DNA from: Proteinivorax hydrogeniformans
GTDB lineage: Bacteria; Bacillota; Proteinivoracia; Proteinivoracales; Proteinivoracaceae
NCBI RefSeq assembly: GCF_040515995.1
Contig: NZ_CP159485.1
Location: 2,480,001-2,544,000 of the forward strand
DNA: 64,000 nucleotides
Direction: 5' to 3'
Shown here: in pieces, positions 47,597 to 57,305 of the stretch
How positions within the stretch are numbered: position 1 is the first letter of the stretch
How the letters are laid out: each line of letters begins with the position of its first letter
Notes under the pieces: model-generated
Database searches by the model: none
What the model was told of the DNA's origin: nothing
The model's input: only the letters and a program-made list of their open reading frames with translations
Translations under genes and position numbers: made by a program

Positions 47597-48958
47597 TCAT
47601 TCTTTTTCAAACTCCGATGCCTCATTTTTCTCAAACTTATTTTCATAATCATTGAGTATCTTAATAACTAAAGAAAACATTCCCACTAATGCAATCAAGT
47701 TTGGTATTATCATTAAACCATTAAATGTATCTGCGAGCTCCCATACAATCTCTGCATCCATGGTTGTGCCATAGACAATCAAGGTTAATACAATTATTTG
47801 GAACACCCTAATAAAACGATTTCCAAACAAATATTTGACATTTGCTTCAGCAAAAAAGTACCAACTTATAATAGTTGATAATGCAAAGAAAAACATACTA
47901 ATTGCGATAAAGTAACCCCCGAAAGACCCTAGTCCCTCTATAAAGCCCTGTTGCGTCAATTCAATACCATAAAGGCCTGTTTCATATACACCAGTTATAA
48001 TAATAACCAGAGCAGTCATTGTACAAGCGATACCGGTATCAAACAAAACACCAAATATCCCAACTAAACCTTGTTGAGCCGGATGTTTTACCTTTGCAAC
48101 AGCATGTGCATGTGGAGTGGATCCCATACCTGCTTCGTTGGAAAATAGTCCTCGAGCAATACCGTACCTGAAAGCTTCTCTAACGGTAACACCTATTACA
48201 CCACCGGTAGCCGCCATTGGGTCAAATGCAGCATGTATAATCATCTGAAAAGCTGGTATGATTTGTAGATAATTTAAAAAAAGTATAACAAAGCTTCCGA
48301 TAAAGTAAAATATAGCCATTACCGGAACTATATTTGATGTAAAAACAGCTATCCTTTTTATGCCTCCTATAATAATCAACCCAACTATAATTGCAATTAA
48401 TATACCCACAGACAAGGTAGAGACCTCAAAAACACCATTGACAGCTTGAGCTATTGAATTGGATTGTACCATATTACCCATAAACCCAAGTGCAACTACT
48501 ATAGCTATTGCGAAAAAGGTGGCCAAAAACTTACTACCTAGCCCCTTTTGAATATAATATGCTGGTCCTCCTGTAACCTGCCCATCTACCTTTTCAGTAT
48601 GAACTTGCGATATTACCGCTTCAGCAAAAATAGTTCCCATTCCAAAAAGGCCACTTACCCACATCCAAAATACCGCACCTGGACCTCCTGCTGCTATAGC
48701 TGTTGCCACTCCGGCAAGATTACCTGTTCCAACTTGAGCAGCAATTGCAGTAGCAAGAGCCTGAAAAGAGCTCATTCCATCTTCATCAGCTTCAACACCT
48801 TTATCTTTAAATGGCTCTTTAAATACATCTTTTATTCTCCTAATTTGAATAAACCTAAGTTTAATTGTAAACAAAACTCCTGTGCCCAGCAAAAGGACTA
48901 GCATAATCGGTCCCCAAAGTACACTATTAATGCTTTGAATAATAGTCATTAAATCCAT
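47597..48958 (-). CDS. Sodium:alanine symporter family protein (AGCS)
   Basis: 453 residues, about 10-11 TM segments. Signatures GTGNLAGVATAIAAGGPGAVFWMW and SNEAGMGSTPHAHA are characteristic. Imports alanine or glycine with Na+. Start ATG 48958, 7 nt after GAGGAGG; an upstream in-frame start at 49024 lacks a site and adds a soluble extension. Confidence 0.93.
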   Translation of the reverse strand: MDLMTIIQSINSVLWGPIMLVLLLGTGVLFTIKLRFIQIRRIKDVFKEPFKDKGVEADEDGMSSFQALATAIAAQVGTGNLAGVATAIAAGGPGAVFWMWVSGLFGMGTIFAEAVISQVHTEKVDGQVTGGPAYYIQKGLGSKFLATFFAIAIVVALGFMGNMVQSNSIAQAVNGVFEVSTLSVGILIAIIVGLIIIGGIKRIAVFTSNIVPVMAIFYFIGSFVILFLNYLQIIPAFQMIIHAAFDPMAATGGVIGVTVREAFRYGIARGLFSNEAGMGSTPHAHAVAKVKHPAQQGLVGIFGVLFDTGIACTMTALVIIITGVYETGLYGIELTQQGFIEGLGSFGGYFIAISMFFFALSTIISWYFFAEANVKYLFGNRFIRVFQIIVLTLIVYGTTMDAEIVWELADTFNGLMIIPNLIALVGMFSLVIKILNDYENKFEKNEASEFEKE

Positions 48959-49139
48959 GACATAACCTCCTCTGGCAACTTGATACTTCTTTACTATACC
49001 CCAAGTATAGGAAAAATTATTCACATACTGGAGTAAAAATTTAACTTAGCTGTCCTTATTTTTTATAAATAATTAATTCACTATTTTCCAATATACACTT
49101 CTGCTTTAGTAACTCCCACCTCCTATCCTGCATTCTGAG

Positions 49140-49510
49140 GCGCTCAATACCTGTTATACCCTACATGACCACGGTTAACCTCACGAAATAAGCTATATGC
49201 TTTGTCCCAAACTCATCATTTACTTTGAACCATCTGAGAAAGTTCAGGTGTTATATAGGTTCATGTGTGGTAGCATTTGTGGGGCACTTGCATGTTAGTA
49301 TCCATTTTGCTGATGGGTCGGCACGGAGGCACGACTCCTACCTCTGCGAGGGTGGCAATTGTAATGTTAGAAGCTTCTGTACTGCATACTGAAGGCGCTC
49401 ATAATATTATTGGAGAGTTTTGATTGGTGGACAGCTGATCACTACCCCAAATCCTGGAAACAATATCATGGGTGCCTGAACTGTCGTTAGCTGGTGATCA
49501 GATGGCTGGG
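49140..49510. repeat. Dispersed intergenic repeat, copy B (partial)
   Basis: Contains the second hairpin (49315-49337, GGGTCG...CGACTC), then TACCTCTGCGAGGGTG, GAAGCTTCTGTACTGCATACTGAAGGCGCTC, and the tail ACAGCTGATCACTACCCC...GGGTGCCTGAACTG, with the middle third deleted. The whole gap 48959-49631 carries no gene. Confidence 0.75.
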
Positions 49511-49556
49511 AGCAGGTATTTATTTTGGTTAAAAGATGATTGCTTGTCTTAAATAA

Positions 49557-49598
49557 CAAATAAGAGGCAGGTGCTTTTTTGCACCTGCCTCTTATTTG
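49557..49598 (-). terminator. Terminator of ABC operon 1
   Basis: CAAATAAGAGGCAGGTGC/GCACCTGCCTCTTATTTG perfect hairpin. The same terminator follows ABC operon 2 (57231-57272), so it was part of the duplicated unit. Confidence 0.88.
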
Positions 49599-49631
49599 TT
49601 TATACTTTAAATACCCTTTACCCGATAAAAC

Positions 49632-52136
49632 CTACTCTTCCCTAAGAGTGTCTATTATATTCATCTTTTTAACCCTTTGCACTGTAGCTCTGGAGGCTAA
49701 CAGCGATACAACTATAGCCGCTATTATTACAATGATGTTTGCAGTCCATGGAAACTCCCATGGAACTTCCCTTACATCATTCATTAAGTTATATAGCCAA
49801 TATCCTAACAGATTTCCGGTTATACACCCATATATAACCCCTATAACTCCGCTTAAAATTGCCTCATACCTAATCATGTTTATTAAGCTTTTAGGGCCCA
49901 TTCCCACAGCCCGCAGCATGGCAAATTCTTTGGTTCGTGTAAGAAGATTGGTGCTTATGGTATTTATAATATTTAGCGCTCCGATAATACTAATTAGCAC
50001 TATAAACCCGTAAATAAACACCGATACTTCTAGCATAAGCTGCCTATCTCTACGTGCGAAGTAGTAATTGTCAAAGAAGCTTCCTGCATCAGAACTATGA
50101 GCAATACTACTGAGTTCTTGTGTAAGTTGCATATGCGTATCTCCATCTAAATCTTCCACCGCATTTATATAAAATTTATCATACCCTTCCCTTATATTAG
50201 CTCGATAAAACTCTTCTGCAGTAATTAACTTTATTCCGTGGTTATTATAAATGGGATCATTCTCTAGTATTCCGACAACAGTTAAAGTAATTGTTTCCTG
50301 AGATTCAACGTCATTTTGCTCCTCTATATACCGCTTAGCTTCCTCCCAGTTCAATACAACATCAATCTTGTCACCTATTTCATAGTCTATGATTTGTTTA
50401 TTTAAACGCACATTATCGGTATAAACTATACTAGTTTGAACTAATAGCACCCCATTTTCTTCCACCATTAGATCATTATCTGCCTTCCCATCCAATAAAT
50501 ATTCTTTAGCAGATTCTAGTTGAGTTATACTATATCCATAAAGCTGGCCTCCAATTACATTATCTGTATACATGTCAGAGTTTTTAAACTCATCTGAGAT
50601 TTTCCCCTCATCAACTAACCCAAAAGCTTGATGAACCCTAAGTGGTTTAACTTCATGTATACTTTCAAGATTTTTGATTTTTTTATAATCCTCTTCTGTA
50701 TAAGTATCTCCGCGTGTTCTCATTATTTGAAAATCATAATCATAATAATCTCTCGTATCTTGAATTTTAAAGGCATAGTAGCTGAATACACTAAAAACAA
50801 TAAACAGAATTACACTTATACTTAAGGCAAAAGCGGTTACAATAGTCCTCTTTTTGTTACGCTGAAGATTTTTGTAAGCTAGTGTTTTTTCAGCAGAAAG
50901 AAACCTTTTAATTATAAACCCCTTCCACCTTTTAAACTTCTTCTTATTCTTTGGCCTGTGGAAAACTGCCTCCAAAGGCTGTTTCCTCCCTGCTAAAACT
51001 GCAGGAATAAATGCTGAAAAAAGGACCGATATAGTTCCAATTGCTGCGCTCACTAGTAGAACTGATAACGAATAAGATACAAAAATATCATTAAAGGTGG
51101 AATAAACACTTGTTGATAACAAGTAAAATACCACATTCATAGCCACTATTCCGGAAATCAACCCTAAAGGAACAGCAATCAGTGCCTGTAGACCCGCTTC
51201 CACAAATACAATTCTTCGAATCTGCTTAGGTGTTGTGCCAATAGAGCGCATTATACCAAACTGCCTTATTCTCTCTAAAACTGATATATTGAAGGAGTTG
51301 TATATAACTGCTACAGTGGCTCCACAAACCACCAACACTAAAAACATTACAACAGAAGCTAAGCTTATCAAAGTAGTTTTATAATATTCACTTGTTACCT
51401 GACCTTTTAAAAGTAACAGGGCATTATTATAAGAAAAGACAGCATTATCTTGCTGCTTTTGTATATCCTCTACTACTTCTCTTACAGACAGGCCATCTTT
51501 CACCGTAAAATGAACTGTCCCCTCATTTGCCAAACTTATTTCAGTTGCATACTCATATGAAACAAATGCCATTTGCGGATTGAAGCGGGAAGCCACCTCC
51601 ACAAGACCAGATATTTCAAATTCTTTATCTTCTATATGGTGGATTTCTTCCTCCATAGTTTCCTCATCAATTTGGTGTCTGTAAATACCATTCACAGACA
51701 TTAATATGGTATCTCCTACGGAAAGCCCTAGCTGCCTTGCTGTCCCTGCATCTAAGGCAATCTCGTCTATCTCTTTAGGTTCCCTTCCTTCGCTTAGTGC
51801 AAAATTGCTTAAATATAGATGTTCTCCCAAATAGCTAGAAAGACTAATTACTGTATCATCTACATATCCTCGCCCTACTTCCAAGGAGTAAGCTGTTTTA
51901 TCTATCTTAGGGTTTGATACAATTGTCTTATATTGTTCTTTGTCCATAACAGTTCTAACATGAAAAGCACCTTCAGTTTCTTTTTGCCTTTCTATTTCCG
52001 CATCTCTAAAGCTTACTAGTATAATGCCAATAGATGTAATCATGGACACAGAAATAATAATTCCCAATATAGTTAAGCAGGTACGTTTTTTTTGCTGCCA
52101 TAAATATCTTAACGCTAAGGAGGTAATAGATTTCAT
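49632..52136 (-). CDS. FtsX-type ABC transporter permease (operon 1)
   Basis: 834 residues with an N-terminal TM, a large extracytoplasmic domain (about 45-240), three TM segments, a second TM near 430-450, a second extracytoplasmic domain (about 455-700) and three C-terminal TM segments: two FtsX/MacB-like permease domains. Motifs LERIRQFGIMRSIGTTPKQIRRIV and RTKEFAMLRAVGMGPKSLINMI. Start overlaps the ATPase stop by one base (TAATG). Paralogue of 57306-59849 with conserved membrane parts and divergent ectodomains. Lipoprotein or peptide export/detoxification is likely. Confidence 0.87.
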   Translation of the reverse strand: MKSITSLALRYLWQQKKRTCLTILGIIISVSMITSIGIILVSFRDAEIERQKETEGAFHVRTVMDKEQYKTIVSNPKIDKTAYSLEVGRGYVDDTVISLSSYLGEHLYLSNFALSEGREPKEIDEIALDAGTARQLGLSVGDTILMSVNGIYRHQIDEETMEEEIHHIEDKEFEISGLVEVASRFNPQMAFVSYEYATEISLANEGTVHFTVKDGLSVREVVEDIQKQQDNAVFSYNNALLLLKGQVTSEYYKTTLISLASVVMFLVLVVCGATVAVIYNSFNISVLERIRQFGIMRSIGTTPKQIRRIVFVEAGLQALIAVPLGLISGIVAMNVVFYLLSTSVYSTFNDIFVSYSLSVLLVSAAIGTISVLFSAFIPAVLAGRKQPLEAVFHRPKNKKKFKRWKGFIIKRFLSAEKTLAYKNLQRNKKRTIVTAFALSISVILFIVFSVFSYYAFKIQDTRDYYDYDFQIMRTRGDTYTEEDYKKIKNLESIHEVKPLRVHQAFGLVDEGKISDEFKNSDMYTDNVIGGQLYGYSITQLESAKEYLLDGKADNDLMVEENGVLLVQTSIVYTDNVRLNKQIIDYEIGDKIDVVLNWEEAKRYIEEQNDVESQETITLTVVGILENDPIYNNHGIKLITAEEFYRANIREGYDKFYINAVEDLDGDTHMQLTQELSSIAHSSDAGSFFDNYYFARRDRQLMLEVSVFIYGFIVLISIIGALNIINTISTNLLTRTKEFAMLRAVGMGPKSLINMIRYEAILSGVIGVIYGCITGNLLGYWLYNLMNDVREVPWEFPWTANIIVIIAAIVVSLLASRATVQRVKKMNIIDTLREE

Positions 52137-52816
52137 TATCTAATCACCTCGTCTTTAACCACCCTACCATCATCTATCCGAATTACTCTGTCTGCCTGCT
52201 CCGCGATAGAGAGTTCATGTGTTATCATAATTAAGGTTTGCTGGTATCTAGCAACAGATAGTCTAAGAAGATCTATAACCTCCTTACTTGATTGACTATC
52301 TAAATTGCCGGTAGGTTCATCGGCTAACACCACAGATGGCTTGTATATTAGCGCTCTGCCTATAGAAGTTCGCTGCTGCTGGCCCCCGGACAGCTGTGAA
52401 GGAAAATGATTTGTTCTATCGTTTAACCCTAACAGGCCCACTACTTCTTTGAGGTAGGCTTTATCCACCTTTTTTCCATCTAACATAAGTGGAAGGGTTA
52501 TATTTTCTTCAGCTGTAAGCACCGGCACTAGGTTATAAAACTGAAAGATAAACCCAACTTGCCGGCGCCTAAATATAGCTAACTTTTCTTCCTTCATGGA
52601 ATAGATATCTGTCCCGTCCACAAACACCTTTCCCTCTGTAGGCTTATCTAGGCCGCCTAAAAGATGAAGAAGTGTACTTTTTCCAGAACCTGATGGCCCC
52701 ACAACGGCTACAAACTCCCCTTTTTTTATGGAGATATTTACATCCTTTAACGCCTCTACCTTTTCTTGACCTGTTACGTATGTCTTTGTTAGATTTTCAG
52801 TACGTAAAATTTCCAT
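52136..52816 (-). CDS. LolD/MacB-type ABC transporter ATPase (operon 1)
   Basis: 226 residues. Walker A GPSGSGKSTL, signature LSGGQQQRTSIGRAL, Walker B VVLADEPTGNLD. Partner of the downstream permease. Differs from the operon 2 ATPase at only about ten positions. Confidence 0.93.
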   Translation of the reverse strand: MEILRTENLTKTYVTGQEKVEALKDVNISIKKGEFVAVVGPSGSGKSTLLHLLGGLDKPTEGKVFVDGTDIYSMKEEKLAIFRRRQVGFIFQFYNLVPVLTAEENITLPLMLDGKKVDKAYLKEVVGLLGLNDRTNHFPSQLSGGQQQRTSIGRALIYKPSVVLADEPTGNLDSQSSKEVIDLLRLSVARYQQTLIMITHELSIAEQADRVIRIDDGRVVKDEVIR

Positions 52817-52894
52817 TTAATTCACCCCTAAGTTATCTCATTTTGTATTACAACCCCTATTATAGACCTCTTACCTTACTATTAGGTTAAGTTT

Positions 52895-52916
52895 AATCTT
52901 ACATTTTTGTAAGATT
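52895..52916. promoter_or_regulatory. Palindromic operator upstream of ABC operon 1
   Basis: Perfect 9-bp arms around four bases, AATCTTACA-N4-TGTAAGATT, centred just upstream of the -35 region of a promoter with TATAAT at 52864-52859 (minus) and no good -35. The core TTACA-N4-TGTAA resembles binding sites of BceR-type response regulators. Confidence 0.65.
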
Positions 52917-52937
52917 GAGTAGATTTATCACAAAGAT

Positions 52938-53530
52938 GTTGGGAATCGGCCATGGTAGTTGGATAGAAGATAGTTGGATGGTCTTTGCTTATTATTAAAA
53001 CCTAAGGGGTTAATTTTACTCCAGTGGTTTGACATAATAAGTTCTGCTGGAGCACTTTAATGCTCCCCTACAAATTCGGCTGTGGCGGGTTTGTGGGGGT
53101 ATAACCTCCATATTAGCAGCCATATGCTGATGGGTCGGCACGGAGGCACGACCCCTACCTCTGCGAGGGTGTTAGCTGTCATGGTGGAAGCTTCTGTAAT
53201 GCATACTGAAGACGCTCATAATATTATTGGAGGGTATGATTGGTGGGAAGCGTTTTGGAACCATGTGAAGGCTTTTATGGCGTTGGGCCATCCCAAGTTG
53301 ACTAGCAGAGCCAGTATCCAACCTTACTGGCGACCCATTAGCCATAAAAGACAAGCATTGGTGAAACAGCTGATCACCACCCCAAAGCCCGGAGATAATA
53401 TTATGGGTGCCTGAACTGACGGTCACGACTCGCCACTTAATTGGCCAAGAAGATGGTTGGATGGTCTTCGTTTATTCTTCAAAGCTCAAGGATTAATTAT
53501 ACTCCAGCCTAGAAATTCGGCTGTGGTAGG
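52938..53530. repeat. Dispersed intergenic repeat, copy C (full unit)
   Basis: Complete unit: GGCCATGGTAGTTGG lead, hairpin 1 (53049-53066) plus CCCCTAC, hairpin 2 (53132-53154) plus CCCCTACCTCTGCGAG, a conserved body, GGGTGCCTGAACTGACGG, and the start of another unit (TTGGCCAAGAAGATGGTTGG) near 53440-53530. Fills the gap between ABC operon 1 and the FtsW-like gene. Confidence 0.82.
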
Positions 53531-53546
53531 GTTTGTGGGGATTTTT

Positions 53547-54884
53547 TTAGCAGGCTTTCTTGCCTGCCATAACTAAATCTTTTCTACGATATATACCCAA
53601 TAACACACCTATTAGAGCCATGTTTATAACAAAACTGGTTCCCCCATAGGAAATCAGAGGTAAGGAAAATCCTAAATGTGGCAACAAACCAACGCTCATT
53701 AAAATATTGCCAAGACCTTGTATTGTAAATAAAACGACAATTGCCGAGGCTAAATATCTTCCGTAAGAGTGGCGAATTGATCGCGTTGCCATAAACATCC
53801 TTGTTAGCACACACACCATTATCCCTAATGTAACCAGCCCTATTAGGAGGCCAAAAGTGGATATAATGTATGTAAAAATGTAATCCGTATGAACATCGGG
53901 TAGTATAAGCTTATTCGCACCGTCTTGCCAATAGTATAAGCTATCGCTCCTTCCGATAAGTTCAGCATTAGATACTGCATCTCTAGAAATGGAGATAATC
54001 CAACCACTTGAATTCTGATATGATTCAGGACGGATGATGGCTAAAAACCTTGACATCCTATAAGACGTTAGATGTCCTGCTAGCAGAAAGGTTTTCGCTA
54101 GTAGTGCGCCTCCATATATCGAGAAGATAAACCTACTTTTATTTCCAGCAAAATCCTTGCTCATTATTGCTAATGTAAGTACAGTTAAGAGTCCAGCACC
54201 AAAGAGCAAAACAAACCCAAAGGATAGTGGGTGTGTATTAAAAATAAGCACGATAGCTAACATTGCTAAACCAACAAGCTTTAACATATCTTTTATATTT
54301 CCGCTCCCCCATCTCTTTGCAAGCCCTGCAAAAGAAATAATAAAAAGAGTCATGGTGAGAACAATTATTCCTGAAGGATTATTTATTACACTATTACTCA
54401 TCCAAACGCCAATTGCAGCACCAAAAATATGCAAAGAATACTTTTCTATTTTCGTATAGTCAAGGAAATAGCACCCTATACATACCCCTATACCCATTGG
54501 CAAATAAGTCAAATAGGTTCGCAGAATTTGACTATGATTAAGTGGAATGTGACCTTGGTTTTGTATTGACTCAGTGCTTAAAATAGTAATTAGTGTTAAC
54601 CCTCCAATTAACACCAACGCCCCAACCAACCCGATAATTGACCACTCAGTCTTTGGCCTATGTGTTTTATTCAGCTCTTTACCTATTTTGATAGGATCAC
54701 CCATCTGAGTTATAGCTTTTTGAATGGCCTCATCTTCGTCCATTCCCGTCTCTATATAGTTATCAGCTATTTCACATATGTGGCTTTCAATTTCTTCGGA
54801 AATATCATCAGTTACCCCTTTATATTTTATTTCCCCACATACTTTGCTTAAATATTGAGAAATGAATTTATTCAAAACAAACAC
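53547..54884 (-). CDS. FtsW/RodA/SpoVE-like protein with N-terminal prefix domain
   Basis: 445 residues. Residues 1-80 form a charged soluble domain with DEDEAIQKAITQMGDPIKIGKEL, the permease-prefix type usually found beside PadR regulators. The remainder has about ten TM segments with SEDS-like features, including the C-terminal LPLISYGGTS. SEDS proteins are peptidoglycan glycosyltransferases or lipid II partners. Overlaps padR by 17 nt. Whether it is active in wall synthesis is not shown. Confidence 0.82.
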   Translation of the reverse strand: MFVLNKFISQYLSKVCGEIKYKGVTDDISEEIESHICEIADNYIETGMDEDEAIQKAITQMGDPIKIGKELNKTHRPKTEWSIIGLVGALVLIGGLTLITILSTESIQNQGHIPLNHSQILRTYLTYLPMGIGVCIGCYFLDYTKIEKYSLHIFGAAIGVWMSNSVINNPSGIIVLTMTLFIISFAGLAKRWGSGNIKDMLKLVGLAMLAIVLIFNTHPLSFGFVLLFGAGLLTVLTLAIMSKDFAGNKSRFIFSIYGGALLAKTFLLAGHLTSYRMSRFLAIIRPESYQNSSGWIISISRDAVSNAELIGRSDSLYYWQDGANKLILPDVHTDYIFTYIISTFGLLIGLVTLGIMVCVLTRMFMATRSIRHSYGRYLASAIVVLFTIQGLGNILMSVGLLPHLGFSLPLISYGGTSFVINMALIGVLLGIYRRKDLVMAGKKAC

Positions 54885-55206
54885 CCCCTATCACCTTATT
54901 AACAGTACGGCTATAAACTTCCCACTCTTTTTTCTTCTCCTGTAAAAGCTTCTCACCTTTATCTGTAATGTTATAATACTTTCGCTTTCGGCCGGACTCT
55001 CCTACATCCCAATATGACTGAACCATCCCTTCGCTTTCTAAGGCGTGTAAAATAGGATACATCGTTCCCTCCTTTAATGTAAAGGTTTGGTCAGACTTTT
55101 CTTCAAGCTCTTTAACCATCTGATAACCATACATATCGCCAGTGCTCAATAGATTAAGTATCAGCATCTTTGTGCTGCCCTTCATAAGATCCTTATCAAT
55201 TTTCAT
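54868..55206 (-). CDS. PadR-family transcriptional regulator
   Basis: 112 residues: winged HTH with ILNLLSTGDMYGYQMVKEL, KEGTMYPILHALESEGMV and GRKRKYYNITDKG. ATG 55206 follows AGGAGGTG; an upstream ATG at 55239 has no site. Probably represses its own operon, including the FtsW-like gene. Confidence 0.92.
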   Translation of the reverse strand: MKIDKDLMKGSTKMLILNLLSTGDMYGYQMVKELEEKSDQTFTLKEGTMYPILHALESEGMVQSYWDVGESGRKRKYYNITDKGEKLLQEKKKEWEVYSRTVNKVIGGVCFE

Positions 55207-55291
55207 ATTAGACACCTCCTTTTTTTGGGTATGGGCCACTTAAAACTCTTAGATTACCCTCTAATTGTTGAAGTAGAGGGCTTGCAGCCAG

Positions 55292-55837
55292 TTAACCTGC
55301 GATAAACTTATGTATCCATTTACTTAACGCTATTTTGTAAAAACCAAACCCTATAACCCCACCTAATGTGTTTAAAATAATATCATCGATATTAGATGTA
55401 CGCATGAATACAAGTCCATAGTAAGAAAAGATTGCTTGGTAAATTTCTATGGTTAATGATGTAAGCATTACCCAGATAGTAACTCTTTTTATATTCCTTA
55501 CATTAAATAGAGCAGGTAGATAAATCCCTAACGGCAGTAATAGTATGACATTATAAAGGGAAAGCCTCACAGAGTTCCAAAAAAACCAATCTGCTCCTCT
55601 ATGCACGTATAACTGATACCAGTCTGCTATAAATCGAAACGGTATTAGCTGAATATCCACTCCCCCTCCTAACCCTTGTCTTGGGGGTATATGTATATTT
55701 CCTGTTGTAACCTCAAACACCTTTAACAAGTATATGAGAAAGTTGTAAAACACCAGTCTACCAATGATATTTTTTGATTTGTTTCTTACAACGTCAATTA
55801 CGATAAAGATAGTTAAACCTAAAACTCCTATCAGCAA
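55292..55837 (-). CDS. VanZ-like membrane protein
   Basis: About 181 residues from TTG 55837, behind GAGAGGGTGG, or 203 residues from ATG 55903, which has no clear site. Four to five TM segments and the VanZ pattern NVILLLPLGIYLPAL ... TSLTIEIYQ ... SNIDDIILNTLGGVIGFG. Members include a teicoplanin-resistance protein; most are uncharacterised. Confidence 0.8.
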   Translation of the reverse strand: MLIGVLGLTIFIVIDVVRNKSKNIIGRLVFYNFLIYLLKVFEVTTGNIHIPPRQGLGGGVDIQLIPFRFIADWYQLYVHRGADWFFWNSVRLSLYNVILLLPLGIYLPALFNVRNIKRVTIWVMLTSLTIEIYQAIFSYYGLVFMRTSNIDDIILNTLGGVIGFGFYKIALSKWIHKFIAG

Positions 55838-55914
55838 ATTTTCCACCCTCTCATACCTATATTTTCTATGCATCGATAATCTATGTATATAGTAACTCAG
55901 CATTTTTCGGTTGT

Positions 55915-57215
55915 CAACCGTGCATTTAGCAGAAGGTAGTTGAATGGATAGTCTTTGTATTATTAAAACCTAAAGGGTTAATTTTACTCCAGTGGTTTGA
56001 CATAATAAGTTCTGCAAATTCAGCTGTGGTAGGGTTTATGGGGGGATAACTTCAATATTAGCAGCCATATGCTGATGGGTCGGCACGGAGGCGCGACCCC
56101 TACCTCTGCGAGGGTGTTAGCTGTTGTTAGAAGCTTCTGTAATGCATACTGAAGACGCTCATAATATTATTGGAGGGTATGATTGGTGGGAAGCGTTTTG
56201 GAACCATGTGAAGGCTTTTATGGCGTTGGGCCATCCCAAGTTGACTAGCAGAGCCAGTATCCAACCTTACTGGCGACCCATTAGCCATAAAAGACAAGCA
56301 TTGGTGAAACAGCTGATCACCACCCCAAAGCCCGGAGATAATATTATGGGTGCCTGAACTGACGGTCACGACTCGCCACTTAATTGGCCATGGTAGTTGG
56401 ATAGAGGCGCGACCCCTACCTCTGCGAGGGTGTTAGCTGTTGTTAGAAGCTTCTGTACTGCATACTGAAGGCGCTCATAATATTATTGGAGGGTTTGATT
56501 GGTGGGAAGCGTTTTGGAACCATGTGAAGGCTTTTATGGCGTTGGGCCATCCCAAGTTGATTTAGCAGAGCCAGTATCCAACCTTACTGGCGACCCATAA
56601 GCCATAAAAGACAAGCATTGGTGAAACAGCTGATCACCACCCCAAAGCCCGGAGATAATATTATGGGTGCCTGAACTGACGGTCACGACTCGCCACTTAA
56701 TTGGCCAAGAAGATGGTTGGATGGTCTTTGGTTATTATTAAGACCTAAAGGATTAATTTTACTAAAGTGGTTTGCCATAATAAGTTCTGCTGGAGCACTT
56801 TAGTGCTCCCCTACAAATTCGGCTGTGGTAGGGTTTATGGGGGGGATAACTTCAATATTAGCAGCCATATGCTGATGGGTCGGCACGGAGGCGCGACCCC
56901 TACCTCTGCGAGGTTGTTAGCTGTTGTTAGAAGCTTCTGTACTGCATACTGAAGGCGCTCATAATATTATTGGAGGGTTTGATTGGTGGGAAGCGTTTTT
57001 AAACCTGTGAAGGCTTTTATGGCGTTGGGCCATCCCAAGTTGATTTAGCAGAGCCAGTATCCAACTTTACTGGCGACCCATAAGCCATAAAAGACAAGCA
57101 TTGGTGAAACAGCTGATCACCACCCCAAATCCCGGAGATAATATTATGGGTGCCTGAACTGACGTTGGCTGGTGAGCAGGTGGCAGATGTTGGTTGGTCA
57201 GAAGATGGTTGGATG
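55915..57215. repeat. Tandem array of three dispersed-repeat units (D, E, F)
   Basis: Unit D about 55915-56390, lacking hairpin 1, with hairpin 2 at 56077-56099; unit E about 56390-56705, lacking its first half; unit F about 56705-57190, with hairpin 1 at 56792-56809 and hairpin 2 at 56877-56899. Unit bodies are nearly identical to copy C except for small indels that break any reading frame. No gene lies between 55904 and 57305. Confidence 0.82.
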
Positions 57216-57230
57216 GTTTTTTTTAAAAGA

Positions 57231-57272
57231 CAAATAAGAGGCAGGTGCTTTTTTGCACCTGCCTCTTATTTG
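57231..57272 (-). terminator. Terminator of ABC operon 2
   Basis: Same 18-bp-arm hairpin as at 49557-49598, downstream of the second permease gene. Confidence 0.88.
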
Positions 57273-57305
57273 TTTATACTTTAATACCCTTTTACCCGAT
57301 AAAAC

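Noticed and set aside
53082-53414. 110-residue ORF (and 77-residue relative at 56124-56357) inside the repeats
   Set aside because: Other copies of the same repeat carry indels and stops in this frame (for example near 56563 and 57045), and there is no ribosome binding site. Identity of two copies reflects recent duplication, not coding.
55915-57215. CRISPR array
   Set aside because: Repeat units are about 0.3-0.5 kb, not short repeats with unique spacers, and no cas genes are in the window.
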